Source of the DNA: Caballeronia telluris
GTDB taxonomy: Bacteria; Pseudomonadota; Gammaproteobacteria; Burkholderiales; Burkholderiaceae
Direction of reading: 5' to 3'
Length of the DNA stretch: 64,000 nucleotides
Assembly: GCF_001544495.1 (NCBI RefSeq)
Contig: NZ_FCNZ02000001.1
Span: 310,001-374,000 of the forward strand
This document shows, piece by piece, positions 1 through 7,672 of this stretch. Made by a program: the position numbers and the translations under genes. Position 1 is the stretch's first letter, and the number at the start of each line of letters is the position of its first letter. The notes beneath the pieces were generated by a model. The model had not been told where the DNA came from. It saw nothing but the letters and a program-made list of their open reading frames with translations, and made no database searches.

Positions 1-249
1 CGTGCCGACGCCGAGCAAAGGCGTCGTGCCGACCACGACGATCGAGGGCAGCGCCTCCGCCTGCACGGGTGCGGGCGCGGCCTCCGATGCCGCGACGGGC
101 GCAGAAGCCGCGGACGCCGCCGACGGCGCTTCGGCCTGTGCCCACGCGCTGACGGTGATGCTCGCGAGTGCGCCGCCGAAGCAGAGCCGCAACGCGGATC
201 GGGGTTTGAACGGATGCGCTTGCCCTATCTTGCGCGTCATGCTCTTCAT
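1..249 (-). CDS. TonB-dependent receptor, N-terminal fragment (runs off the window)
   Basis: Only the first 83 codons lie in the window. The product begins with a basic stretch and a hydrophobic segment ending in an AWA-type Sec cleavage site near residue 37, followed by an Ala/Pro-rich linker and the motif LPSIVVVGTTPLLGVGT, which looks like a TonB box leading into a plug domain. The start at 249 is preceded by GGAG at good spacing; 240 is an in-frame alternative. Outer-membrane TonB receptors next to PQQ or xox genes are often metal (lanthanide) uptake candidates. That role here is inference from the neighbouring PQQ and XoxF genes, since the barrel is outside the window. Confidence 0.7.
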   Translation of the reverse strand, partial: MKSMTRKIGQAHPFKPRSALRLCFGGALASITVSAWAQAEAPSAASAASAPVAASEAAPAPVQAEALPSIVVVGTTPLLGVGT

Positions 250-322
250 CGTCGTCTCCACACGCTTGTTTTATGTGCTTGAGCCTTTGATGTAAGCGTC
301 GCATAAGATTTCGCCAGCGCCC

Positions 323-359
323 CGGGAAGTTCTCCCGATCGCGCTGGGAAACGTTCCCA
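323..359. promoter_or_regulatory. Paired 15-bp inverted repeats between the TonB receptor and the histidine kinase
   Basis: Two operator-like palindromes lie 22 bp apart, about two helical turns: CGGGAAGTTCTCCCG at 323-337 and TGGGAAACGTTCCCA at 345-359. Both fit GGGAA-N3-(T/C)TCCC. They sit in the 145-bp divergent spacer between the receptor (minus strand) and the kinase (plus strand), so one dimeric regulator could control both. The response regulator at 1381-2088 is an obvious candidate, but nothing in the sequence proves it. Confidence 0.45.
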
Positions 360-394
360 AACGAATCCGCACGTACCCGCGCGAGGCGAGGCCC

Positions 395-1456
395 ATGCGT
401 ACAATGCCTTCCGTGATGCCACCCGACTCCCTGCCATTGCCCGCGAAACGTGCCATGCCTCGCTCGACGGTGCGGCGCGATCTCGCGTTCGTCTTCGCGC
501 TTACCGCGCTTGCCGGTGCGCTCTTTTCCGTCTTCGATTTCAGCGAGCTGGCGTATCACTGGACCCGCAGCGCCGAGCGCTTTCAACTCGACGAACTGCC
601 CGGCACGCTCGTCGTGCTCGCAAGCGGGAGCGCGTGGTTTGCGTGGCGGCGCTATCGCGAGTCCCAGCAGGAACTGGGACGCCGCCGTGCGCTGGAGGAA
701 CAAGCCGAGCGGCTGCTCGCCGACAACCGGCGCCTCGCGATGCAGGGGCTCGATGCGCAAGAGACCGAGCGGCGGCATCTGGCGCGCGAACTGCACGACG
801 AACTCGGTCAGTATCTGAATGCGATCTCGCTCGATGCCGGGCGCATCCGCGATTTGTCGGCAGAACGCGAGCCGGAGATTCACCGGCTCTCGCTCGCGCT
901 GATGCAAAGTGCAAACCACGTGTACCGCGAGATCGGTGGAATGATCCGGCGTCTTCGGCCAATCGGCCTCGACGAATTCGGCCTGCCGACCGCCATCGAG
1001 CATTGCGTCGAAAGCTGGCGCGAGCGTCTGCCGCACGCGAGCTTTGCGCTTGCCGTCGACGGCGATTTTTCCGGCCTTTCCGATGCGCTCAATATCACGC
1101 TCTATCGGCTGGTGCAGGAGGGATTGACCAACGTGTCGAAGTTCGCGCGCGATTCGCGCGTCGAGATTTACCTCGTGCGCGCACCGGGCGGCGACGCGAC
1201 TTCGGATGCGGGCGAGATCGTCGTCACGATGGCCGACGACGGGCCCGGCATGGACCTCGCCAAGCCGCGCCGCGGGCTGGGTCTGATCGGCATGCGCGAG
1301 CGCGTGGAAGCGCTCGGCGGCGAGTTCCACATCGCGAGCCAGCCCGGCGACGGCTTTCTCTTTTGCGCGCGCGTCTCAGCTCACGCAGGCGTGCCGGAGC
1401 CGAGCGGACCGAGCGAGCCGAACGAGGGCGTGCCGCCCGCGAAATCGGAAAAATGA
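395..1456 (+). CDS. Membrane sensor histidine kinase (NarX/UhpB-like, HisKA_3 + HATPase)
   Basis: A 353-residue kinase of two-component type. Two hydrophobic segments (about residues 30-48 and 70-85) would anchor it in the inner membrane, with a short periplasmic loop between them. A coiled segment leads to the HisKA_3 phosphorylation box RELHDELGQY with His134. The C-terminal HATPase domain shows the N-box region (LVQEGLTNVSKFA) and the G-boxes DDGPGMD and GLGLIGMRERVEALGG. The LuxR-type regulator encoded convergently on the other strand is its likely partner. The 3' end overlaps that gene by 76 bp. Kinase/regulator pairs beside pqq genes in other bacteria control quinoprotein alcohol oxidation; the signal sensed here is unknown. 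Confidence 0.85.
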   Translation: MRTMPSVMPPDSLPLPAKRAMPRSTVRRDLAFVFALTALAGALFSVFDFSELAYHWTRSAERFQLDELPGTLVVLASGSAWFAWRRYRESQQELGRRRALEEQAERLLADNRRLAMQGLDAQETERRHLARELHDELGQYLNAISLDAGRIRDLSAEREPEIHRLSLALMQSANHVYREIGGMIRRLRPIGLDEFGLPTAIEHCVESWRERLPHASFALAVDGDFSGLSDALNITLYRLVQEGLTNVSKFARDSRVEIYLVRAPGGDATSDAGEIVVTMADDGPGMDLAKPRRGLGLIGMRERVEALGGEFHIASQPGDGFLFCARVSAHAGVPEPSGPSEPNEGVPPAKSEK

Positions 1457-2088
1457 AGTCCGAGGCGGTTCGCCATCTGCGCGAGCTGCACACCGTTGTC
1501 GGCGCCGAATTTCTGACGGATCGTCGACTGATGGTTCGCTACCGTCTTCTGGCTCAGTCCGAGCTTCTCCGCGATGCTCGGTAACGTGTAGCCCTGCACC
1601 AAAAGACGCAGCACTTCGAATTCGCGCGCCGAAAGTTGCCGTCCGGGCGGCCCTTCCTGGAACGTCGTGCGCAAGGCGAGCGCCTGCGAGACATCCGCGC
1701 TCAGGTAGCACACGCGCCTCGCCACTGCGCGCACCCCTTCGACGAGCACATCGGGCGCGCTTGCCTTCGTCACATAGCCGCGCGCGCCGGCATCGAGTGC
1801 GCGGCGCACGAAGATCGCTTCCTCGTGGACGCTGAAGATGAGCACGTGCGCATCCGGCTCGCGCGCGAGCATGCGCCGCATCGCTTCGATACCGCTCGCG
1901 CCCGGCAGCGCTAGATCCATCACGACGACATCCGGACGCAGCGCGCAAAATCGTTGATACGCTTCGGACGCGTTGGCGGCCTCGCCCGCGACGCGCACGT
2001 CGGGGCTCAGTTCGAGCAGACGCCGGTAGCCCTCGCGCACGACCGCGTGATCGTCGACGAGCAGGACCGAGATGTCGGCGGTGATCAT
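1381..2088 (-). CDS. LuxR/NarL-family response regulator
   Basis: A 235-residue regulator. The receiver domain has the acidic pair VDDH at 11-14, the phosphoacceptor Asp58 in VVVMDLALPG and the switch Lys in YVTKA. A LuxR-type helix-turn-helix follows (LSAREFEVLRLLVQG, then SQKTVANHQSTIRQK). Its ATG overlaps the pqqE stop codon (ATGA), so it is probably translated as the last gene of the pqqBCDE operon. Phosphotransfer from the kinase at 395-1456 is likely. Regulators of this class (AgmR/ExaE-like) activate PQQ and alcohol dehydrogenase genes; assignment to that role is by context. Confidence 0.88.
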   Translation of the reverse strand: MITADISVLLVDDHAVVREGYRRLLELSPDVRVAGEAANASEAYQRFCALRPDVVVMDLALPGASGIEAMRRMLAREPDAHVLIFSVHEEAIFVRRALDAGARGYVTKASAPDVLVEGVRAVARRVCYLSADVSQALALRTTFQEGPPGRQLSAREFEVLRLLVQGYTLPSIAEKLGLSQKTVANHQSTIRQKFGADNGVQLAQMANRLGLHFSDFAGGTPSFGSLGPLGSGTPA

Positions 2089-3272
2089 GTTCGCGCTCCC
2101 TTGGGCGGATCGTCGGACGCGGCGGGCTTCGACGTGAAGCGCCGCGAATTGGCATCGTTGCGAAAGACGACGGGATGCTCGTTCGGCTCGCGCGCGGCGG
2201 CGGCACGCACGACCTTGACGACGCTCTCGTGATGCGGTGACTTGTCGCAAACCGGATCGGCATTCGCGGGGTCTTGCGTGAGCAGATACGCCTGGCAGCG
2301 GCAGCCGCCCAGATCGATGGTCTTCTCTTCGCAACTGCGGCACGGTTCCTTCATCCAGTCGAAGCCGCGAAAGCGGTTGAACGCATCGCTCTCGTACCAG
2401 ATTTCGCGCAGCGGCACGTCCTTCACGTTCGGGAAGGTGAGGCCCGGCAGCGAGCGCGCGGTGTGGCAGGGCAAGGCGGCGCCATCGGGCGCGACGCCGA
2501 GGAACACCGAGCCCCAGCCGTTCATGCAGCGCTTGGGACGCCGCTCGAAGTAATCGGGCACGACGAAGAAGATCTTGCACCGGTCGCCGATCTCGCGGCG
2601 ATAGCGCTCGACTACCGCTTCCGCTTCCTTTAGCTGCTCGGCGGTCGGCATCAGTTGCGAGCGGTTCGTGTGCGCCCAGCCGTAGTACTGCGTGTTCGCC
2701 AGTTCGAGATACTCGGCGCCCATCGCGAGCGCCATGTCGATGATCTTGTCGACGTGCGGCAGGTTGTAGCGATGCAGCACGCAGTTGAGGACCATCGGGA
2801 AGTCGTGCGCCTTGATCGCCTGCGCGACGCGGTTCTTCAGGTCGAACGTGCGCGTGCTGGAGAGGAAGTCGTTGAGTTCCTGCGTCGAGTCCTGAAACGA
2901 CAACTGGATGTGATCGAGACCCGCGTCCTTGAGCGCGTCGAGCCGCTTGTCGGTCAGGCCGACGCCCGACGTGATGAGATTCGTATAGAACCCGAGCTTG
3001 CGCGCCTCGCCGACGAGTTCTTCCAGATCGTCGCGCAGGAGCGGCTCGCCGCCGGAAAAGCCGAGCTGCGCCGCGCCGAGCGCGCGCGCTTCGCGCAGCA
3101 CGTCGATCCATTGTTGCGTCGTGAGTTCGCTGCTGTGGTCCGCGTAGTTCACGGGGTTGTAGCAGAACACGCAATGCAGCGGACAGCGGTACGTCAGTTC
3201 GGCGAGCAGCCACAGCGGCGGCGCGATTGTCGCCGGCCTGGCTTCGGTCATCGGTTGCGAGAGATCGGTCAT
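2085..3272 (-). CDS. pqqE: PqqE, radical SAM enzyme of PQQ synthesis
   Basis: Crosslinks the Glu and Tyr side chains of the PqqA peptide, the first chemical step of PQQ synthesis. The 395-residue product carries the radical-SAM cysteines Cys30, Cys34 and Cys37 in RCPLHCVFC, the GGEP motif (LGFSGGEPLLR), and the SPASM-domain cysteines near the C-terminus (CHTA, CMNGWG, then CRSCEEKTIDLGGCRC) that hold auxiliary Fe-S clusters. The start at 3272 follows the pqqD stop by a few bases. It overlaps the regulator gene downstream by 4 bp. All family hallmarks are present. Confidence 0.96.
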   Translation of the reverse strand: MTDLSQPMTEARPATIAPPLWLLAELTYRCPLHCVFCYNPVNYADHSSELTTQQWIDVLREARALGAAQLGFSGGEPLLRDDLEELVGEARKLGFYTNLITSGVGLTDKRLDALKDAGLDHIQLSFQDSTQELNDFLSSTRTFDLKNRVAQAIKAHDFPMVLNCVLHRYNLPHVDKIIDMALAMGAEYLELANTQYYGWAHTNRSQLMPTAEQLKEAEAVVERYRREIGDRCKIFFVVPDYFERRPKRCMNGWGSVFLGVAPDGAALPCHTARSLPGLTFPNVKDVPLREIWYESDAFNRFRGFDWMKEPCRSCEEKTIDLGGCRCQAYLLTQDPANADPVCDKSPHHESVVKVVRAAAAREPNEHPVVFRNDANSRRFTSKPAASDDPPKGART

Positions 3273-3276
3273 GCTC

Positions 3277-3540
3277 TTACTCCAGCCAGCCGCGCGATTG
3301 CGCGCCGGCGACGAACGCGCGCACGTCGGCATCGAGCCCGGTTGCGTTGAACGCCTGTTCGAGATCGGCGACGAGCGCGGGCAGATCGCGCGTGCCGTCG
3401 CAACGCAGAAGAATCTGCGCGGCGCTCTGGTTCAGCTTCACCATGCCTTCCGGATACAGCAGGACGTGCGCGTCCTGCGCCGGTTCCCACTGCAGGCGGA
3501 ACAGCTTCTTGAGCTTCGGGCGATGGGCTTCGTCGTTCAT
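3277..3540 (-). CDS. pqqD: PqqD, PqqA peptide chaperone
   Basis: An 87-residue protein that binds the PqqA precursor and presents it to PqqE. It has the compact RiPP-recognition-element fold signature: [20 protein letters not shown], a stretch containing [15 protein letters not shown], then a short helical tail. Its ATG overlaps the pqqC stop (ATGA) and pqqE starts 5 bp after its stop, so translation is coupled. Length is normal for a free-standing PqqD. Confidence 0.95.
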   Translation of the reverse strand: MNDEAHRPKLKKLFRLQWEPAQDAHVLLYPEGMVKLNQSAAQILLRCDGTRDLPALVADLEQAFNATGLDADVRAFVAGAQSRGWLE

Positions 3541-4238
3541 TGCGGGAACGCCTTTTCGATGGAATCGAGCATGGTCCAGAGGATGTCGAGCTTGAACTGC
3601 AGGATTTCCAGCGCGCGTTCCTGCTGCTCGCGGCGCGTGAAATGATCGAGCGTCACTTCGAGTCCATGTTCGACGTCGCGCTGCGCGAGCGAGATGCGCG
3701 AGCGAAAGTAGGCAAGGCCGACCGGTTCGATCCACGGATAGTGCTCGGGCCATGTTGCGAGCCGGTCCTTGTGGATTTGCGGCGCGAACATCTCCGTAAG
3801 CGACGAGCACACCGCTTCCTGCCACGGCGCACGGCGCGCGAAGTTCACATAGGCATCGACGGCGAAGCGCACGCCGGGCGTCACGTGTTCGAGCGACCAG
3901 AGTTCGTCGCGCGTGAGGCCGACTGCATCGCCGAGCCGTGCCCATGCTTCGATGCCGCCTTCGTTGTCGCCATAGCCGTCGTGATCGAGAATGCGCAGCA
4001 CCCAGCGGCGGCGCGTTTCGCGGTCGGGGCAGTTCGAAATGACGGCGCCATCCTTTAGCGGAATGTTGATCTGATAGTAGAAGCGGTTCGCGACCCAGCC
4101 GCGGATTTGTTCGCGCGAACAGCCGCCGCTATTCATCTTCACGTTGAACGGATGATGGATGTGGTACGCCGTGCCCTTCGCGCGCAACTGCGCTTCGAAT
4201 TCGTCGCGGGTCCAGGCGGCTTGTGTCTCTTTCTGCAT
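3537..4238 (-). CDS. pqqC: PqqC, pyrroloquinoline-quinone synthase
   Basis: Cofactor-free oxidase that performs the last ring closure and eight-electron oxidation giving PQQ. The 233-residue product begins with [11 protein letters not shown] and [14 protein letters not shown], the conserved N-terminal region, and includes [10 protein letters not shown] and ILDHDG. I chose the ATG at 4238 because GGAG lies seven bases before it; an ATG at 4262 overlapping the pqqB stop (ATGA) would add eight residues and is equally possible by coupling. It is the second gene of pqqBCDE. Confidence 0.95.
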   Translation of the reverse strand: MQKETQAAWTRDEFEAQLRAKGTAYHIHHPFNVKMNSGGCSREQIRGWVANRFYYQINIPLKDGAVISNCPDRETRRRWVLRILDHDGYGDNEGGIEAWARLGDAVGLTRDELWSLEHVTPGVRFAVDAYVNFARRAPWQEAVCSSLTEMFAPQIHKDRLATWPEHYPWIEPVGLAYFRSRISLAQRDVEHGLEVTLDHFTRREQQERALEILQFKLDILWTMLDSIEKAFPQ

Positions 4239-4258
4239 CGATGATTCTCCATGCCTCT

Positions 4259-5179
4259 TCATAATTCGAACGACATGCCGTCGCTCGCGACCTCGATGCC
4301 GTGTTCAGCGAGGATGCGCCGTTCGGGGCCGTCCTCGACGAGTATCGGGTTCGTGTTGTTGATGTGGATCAGCACCTTGCGCGCGCCCGGCCGGTCGATC
4401 GAATCGAGCACTTCGATCATGCCGCCCGCGCCCGATTGCGCGAGGTGTCCCATGTCGGCGCCGGTCTTCTTCGAGAGACCGAGGCGGATCATTTCGTCGT
4501 CGGTCCAGAGCGTGCCGTCGACGAGGATCAGGTCCGCGTTCGACATTGCCTCGTACACGTGCGGCTCGATGGCGCCGAGGCCGGGCGCGTAGAACACGCG
4601 CCGGTCAGAGACCGTATCGGTGAAGACGAGGCCGATGTTGTCGCCGCGTTCGGGCGCTTCGCGATGCGGCGAATAGGGCGGCGCCTTGCTCGTGAGCGGC
4701 AGCGCGTCGATGCGCACGTTCGGCAGCGCCGGTACCGAGAGCGCTTGTCCGTCGAGCGCGATGCGATGGCGTTCGACGCCGCAGTAGTGCGCGAGGATCG
4801 ACGTGACCGGAAAGCCGGTCGAGAGGTCTTGCCACACGGGATCGGTCACGTAGAGCGGCAGCGGCGTGTCGCGTTCGCGCAGCATCAGGAGACCGGTGAC
4901 GTGATCGATTTGCGCGTCGATGGTGAGCACGGCGGCGATGCCCGAATCGCGCGGGCGGCGCGCGGGTTGCAGCTCAGGGTTCGCGGCGATCTGCGCGAGG
5001 ATGTCGGGAGACGCGTTCACGAGCAGCCAGTCGCGGCCGGTTTCGCTGATCGCGATGGAGGATTGGGTGCGCGGAATCGCCTTCAGCGTGCGTTTGCGAA
5101 CGCCGTCGCAGTTGCGGCAGTTGCAGTTCCACTGCGGGAAACCGCCGCCAGCCGATGAGCCGAGCACTTTGATCTTCAT
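4259..5179 (-). CDS. pqqB: PqqB, metallo-beta-lactamase-fold oxidoreductase of PQQ synthesis
   Basis: A 306-residue member of the MBL-fold PqqB family, which hydroxylates the crosslinked PqqA-derived intermediate. The N-terminus [20 protein letters not shown] is the family hallmark, with the Cys-rich [10 protein letters not shown] that can bind zinc. Other landmarks are [17 protein letters not shown] and [12 protein letters not shown]. No pqqA lies in the 56-bp spacer upstream, which is unusual because pqqA commonly precedes pqqB. The only pqqA in the window is at 15332-15406. Confidence 0.95.
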   Translation of the reverse strand: MKIKVLGSSAGGGFPQWNCNCRNCDGVRKRTLKAIPRTQSSIAISETGRDWLLVNASPDILAQIAANPELQPARRPRDSGIAAVLTIDAQIDHVTGLLMLRERDTPLPLYVTDPVWQDLSTGFPVTSILAHYCGVERHRIALDGQALSVPALPNVRIDALPLTSKAPPYSPHREAPERGDNIGLVFTDTVSDRRVFYAPGLGAIEPHVYEAMSNADLILVDGTLWTDDEMIRLGLSKKTGADMGHLAQSGAGGMIEVLDSIDRPGARKVLIHINNTNPILVEDGPERRILAEHGIEVASDGMSFEL

Positions 5180-5235
5180 TCAGACATGTCCTTCGTTGGG
5201 ATGGGTTTAACACGACAACAAGTGCAACCAAAACA

Positions 5236-5814
5236 TCACGTCCACATGCGCCGCAAGAGCCCATCGCGATCGATAAAGTGATGCTTCATCGCCCCGGCAA
5301 AATGCAAAAGAATCAGCGCGATCAAGACCCAGGCAATCACGCCATGCGCGGTAAAGAACGCTTCTCGCAACTGCGGATCGTCGCGTCCCCACTGCGGCAG
5401 CGGCAACCCCCAGAACTTGGTCCCGTACTTGTTGAACGACGAACCCAGATACCCGGTCAACGGCATCGCCACCATGCCGACATATAAAAGAGCCTGCGTG
5501 GTGCTCGCGGCGGCGCGTTGCCACGCTCCCATCGGCGGCAGAGGCGGTCGACCGTAAGCCATGCGTACCATGATGCGGATCAGCACCAGCAGGAAAACCG
5601 TCATGCCCAGCGACTTGTGGAAGTTGATCACCGTCGACTTGAACGGCAGTCCCTTCGGCAAGCCCACCATATACAGTCCGACGCCAAGCATCGCGATGAT
5701 GCACAGCGCGATCAACCAGTGCAGCACGACAAGCGGACGGGCGAAGCGCTGCGTGTCAGCGCTCGTCCGTTCGTCGGGTTCGCGCGTCGCACCGGGCGAT
5801 TGCGCAGTGTTCAT
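5236..5814 (-). CDS. Cytochrome b561 (CybB-type, four-helix di-haem protein)
   Basis: A 192-residue inner-membrane protein with four hydrophobic helices. Conserved histidines are placed as in bacterial cytochrome b561: one in the first helix (VLHWLIAL), one in NFHKSLGM, one in TAHGVIAW, and MKHHF after the last helix. Family members pass electrons between quinone and a periplasmic partner. It is the first gene upstream of pqqB in the same direction with 56 bp between them, so it may be co-transcribed and serve as an electron acceptor route for a quinoprotein. That link is inference. Confidence 0.85.
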   Translation of the reverse strand: MNTAQSPGATREPDERTSADTQRFARPLVVLHWLIALCIIAMLGVGLYMVGLPKGLPFKSTVINFHKSLGMTVFLLVLIRIMVRMAYGRPPLPPMGAWQRAAASTTQALLYVGMVAMPLTGYLGSSFNKYGTKFWGLPLPQWGRDDPQLREAFFTAHGVIAWVLIALILLHFAGAMKHHFIDRDGLLRRMWT

Positions 5815-5913
5815 GTCGAGGCTCCTCGTCGAATGCCGCTGGTTTCGCCAGCGCTCGCGCGCTCGCTCGCGTCTTTATCTGACGCTCGTTCCATTCTTAT
5901 CGCGTGAGAACGA

Positions 5914-6729
5914 TTACGCGATCAGCAATTCCCCTCGTCCGTCCACCGCGAGGTCGCCGGCATGGCGCCGCGGCGGCACGCGTGGATCGAGCGCGGAGAA
6001 CGGCGCGATCTGCGCCCCAAGCGATCGCACGAACAGCGACCAGAACACCTCGAAGCCGTGGCCGCCTTCGGTGAAGGTCGGCGGGAGGCGCCCGGGGTCG
6101 CGCATCAACAGCAGCGTGCCGCGCCGCATGCCATAGCCATAGTGTGCGCCGACGCGCCCCGCGATGCAGACCGTCCCCGCGACCAGGCGCGACGCCGCGA
6201 AATCGCCCGCGTCGCCGCCCACCAGCACGAGCCCGCGACGCATCCGGTCCGCAAGACGCGCGCCAGCGTCGCCGAGGATCGTGAGCGTGCCGCCCGTCAT
6301 GCCTTCCATGTCGCCCGGCAGCGCGCCGGCGGCGAAGTCGCCCGCGCAGCCGCTGACGGTCAGCCGCCCGCCGCTCATCTCGCAGCCCGCGAAGCGGCCC
6401 GCGTCGCCCGCGATCCGCAACTCGCCGCCCGTCATGCGCAAACCCGCGTAGTCGCCCGCCGCGCCGTTCACGGAGAGCCGCCCTTCGCCCATGTTCGCGC
6501 CGAGCCGGTCGATCAGGCGCGCATCGCCTTCGATGACGAGCGCCGGCACCTCGCTTTCCTCGCGAGCTATATCGAACAAATCGCCGAGCACGCGCGTCTC
6601 ATTGCCCGCACGAAGCGCGATGCGCCCAATTTCGTCGACGGAAAGCGCGGCCAGCGCGGCAGGCAGTAAATTCGACCCGTCGATGCGCCTGTCCAGTGTA
6701 GTTTTTACGGCAAGCGTGATCGTGCTCAT
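5914..6729 (-). CDS. fhcC: FhcC, formyltransferase/hydrolase complex subunit C
   Basis: A 271-residue homologue of archaeal formylmethanofuran dehydrogenase subunit C. The central region is a beta-helix of short glycine-rich repeats (for example GGELRIAGDAGRFAG, GGRLTVSGCAGDFAAG, GGTLTILGDAGARLA), as expected of FwdC/FhcC. In methylotrophs Fhc moves the formyl group from H4MPT to methylofuran and hydrolyses it to formate. Its ATG overlaps the fhcD stop by 4 bp; it closes the fhcBADC operon. Confidence 0.94.
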   Translation of the reverse strand: MSTITLAVKTTLDRRIDGSNLLPAALAALSVDEIGRIALRAGNETRVLGDLFDIAREESEVPALVIEGDARLIDRLGANMGEGRLSVNGAAGDYAGLRMTGGELRIAGDAGRFAGCEMSGGRLTVSGCAGDFAAGALPGDMEGMTGGTLTILGDAGARLADRMRRGLVLVGGDAGDFAASRLVAGTVCIAGRVGAHYGYGMRRGTLLLMRDPGRLPPTFTEGGHGFEVFWSLFVRSLGAQIAPFSALDPRVPPRRHAGDLAVDGRGELLIA

Positions 6730-7667
6730 GCGCGCGCTCCACCGATGCCCGCCGCGAGTTCGCGCAGACGAAAGTGATAAGGCCCGAGCTTGCCGCCGTA
6801 GTTGCCCGCCGAGATGCGCAGCATGCCGTTGGCGCGTCCGAGTTCGCACGCCGCCGCGATGCCCGCCGTCATCGCGGCGCCGACGTCGGCGTCGGTCAAA
6901 CCGTCGATCACGATTTCCAGCACGCACGCGACGTCCGGCGTGAGTTCGCTCTTGCGCGACAGGCCGATCAGCGTCGGGCAGAACGCGTCGTTGGTCGAGG
7001 CGGTCGCGCCTGCGTACTTCGAGCCGATCTTCGATCCCGAGCGCACGACGCCGCCCGGAAACGGCGTGATGACGTTCGGCAGCCGGTGCATCGCGGTCAC
7101 GGCTGCTTCGGCGGCGGCGAGCGCCGAGTCGATGTCGCGCGCGAGAAAAAGCAGGTTGCCGCCGCCGACCGCCTTCACCGTGACCGTGCTTTCCTCGCAG
7201 ACGAACTCGCCGTCCATCACCGGCACGCGCCAGTAACGTGTTCCGTCGAGCATCTTGGAGATCTGCCAGCCGTCGCCGAAAAAACGCAGGCCGCTGCCGA
7301 GCGGCGCGTTGTCGGAGAGCGGCGCGCGGCTGGTCGCCGGGTCGATGCCGCTGTAGACGGCCGTCGTCGGGCAGGTGAGCACGCACTGGCCGACGCGCCG
7401 TCCGATCTGCTTCGCCAGTTCCTTCGACGACACCGCGAACATCAGCACCGAAATCCCCGGCCGGCCGTCGGGCGTCTCGCTCGCGGCGAGGTCGCGTTCG
7501 ATACCCGCCTCGCAGCCGCAGTCGATCACCGAGGTCGCGAAGCCCGTCAGCGAGAGCGCCGCGTTGCGCGCCCACGCGCTCGTATGCGCCGTGATGATGA
7601 GGCGCGTCGCCTTCATCGGGAAGGCTTCCGCGAAGGTGTCGTCGATGAGCGTGTCGTTGATCTGCAT
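6726..7667 (-). CDS. fhcD: FhcD, formylmethanofuran:H4MPT formyltransferase subunit
   Basis: A 313-residue homologue of archaeal Ftr. It transfers the formyl group between H4MPT and methylofuran. Visible family features are the N-terminus INDTLIDDTFAEAFPMKATR, VLTCPTTAVYSG, FFGDGWQISK, and a conserved C-terminal stretch (GGKLGPYHFRLRE). The start at 7667 lies 5 bp beyond the fhcA stop; an upstream ATG at 7691 would overlap fhcA and gives no recognisable family sequence. It overlaps fhcC by 4 bp. Confidence 0.95.
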   Translation of the reverse strand: MQINDTLIDDTFAEAFPMKATRLIITAHTSAWARNAALSLTGFATSVIDCGCEAGIERDLAASETPDGRPGISVLMFAVSSKELAKQIGRRVGQCVLTCPTTAVYSGIDPATSRAPLSDNAPLGSGLRFFGDGWQISKMLDGTRYWRVPVMDGEFVCEESTVTVKAVGGGNLLFLARDIDSALAAAEAAVTAMHRLPNVITPFPGGVVRSGSKIGSKYAGATASTNDAFCPTLIGLSRKSELTPDVACVLEIVIDGLTDADVGAAMTAGIAAACELGRANGMLRISAGNYGGKLGPYHFRLRELAAGIGGARA

Positions 7668-7672
7668 GGCGC

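Noticed and set aside
5180-5235. Possible pqqA just before pqqB
   Set aside because: The 56 bp hold no frame with the Glu-xxx-Tyr precursor motif; the real pqqA is at 15332-15406.
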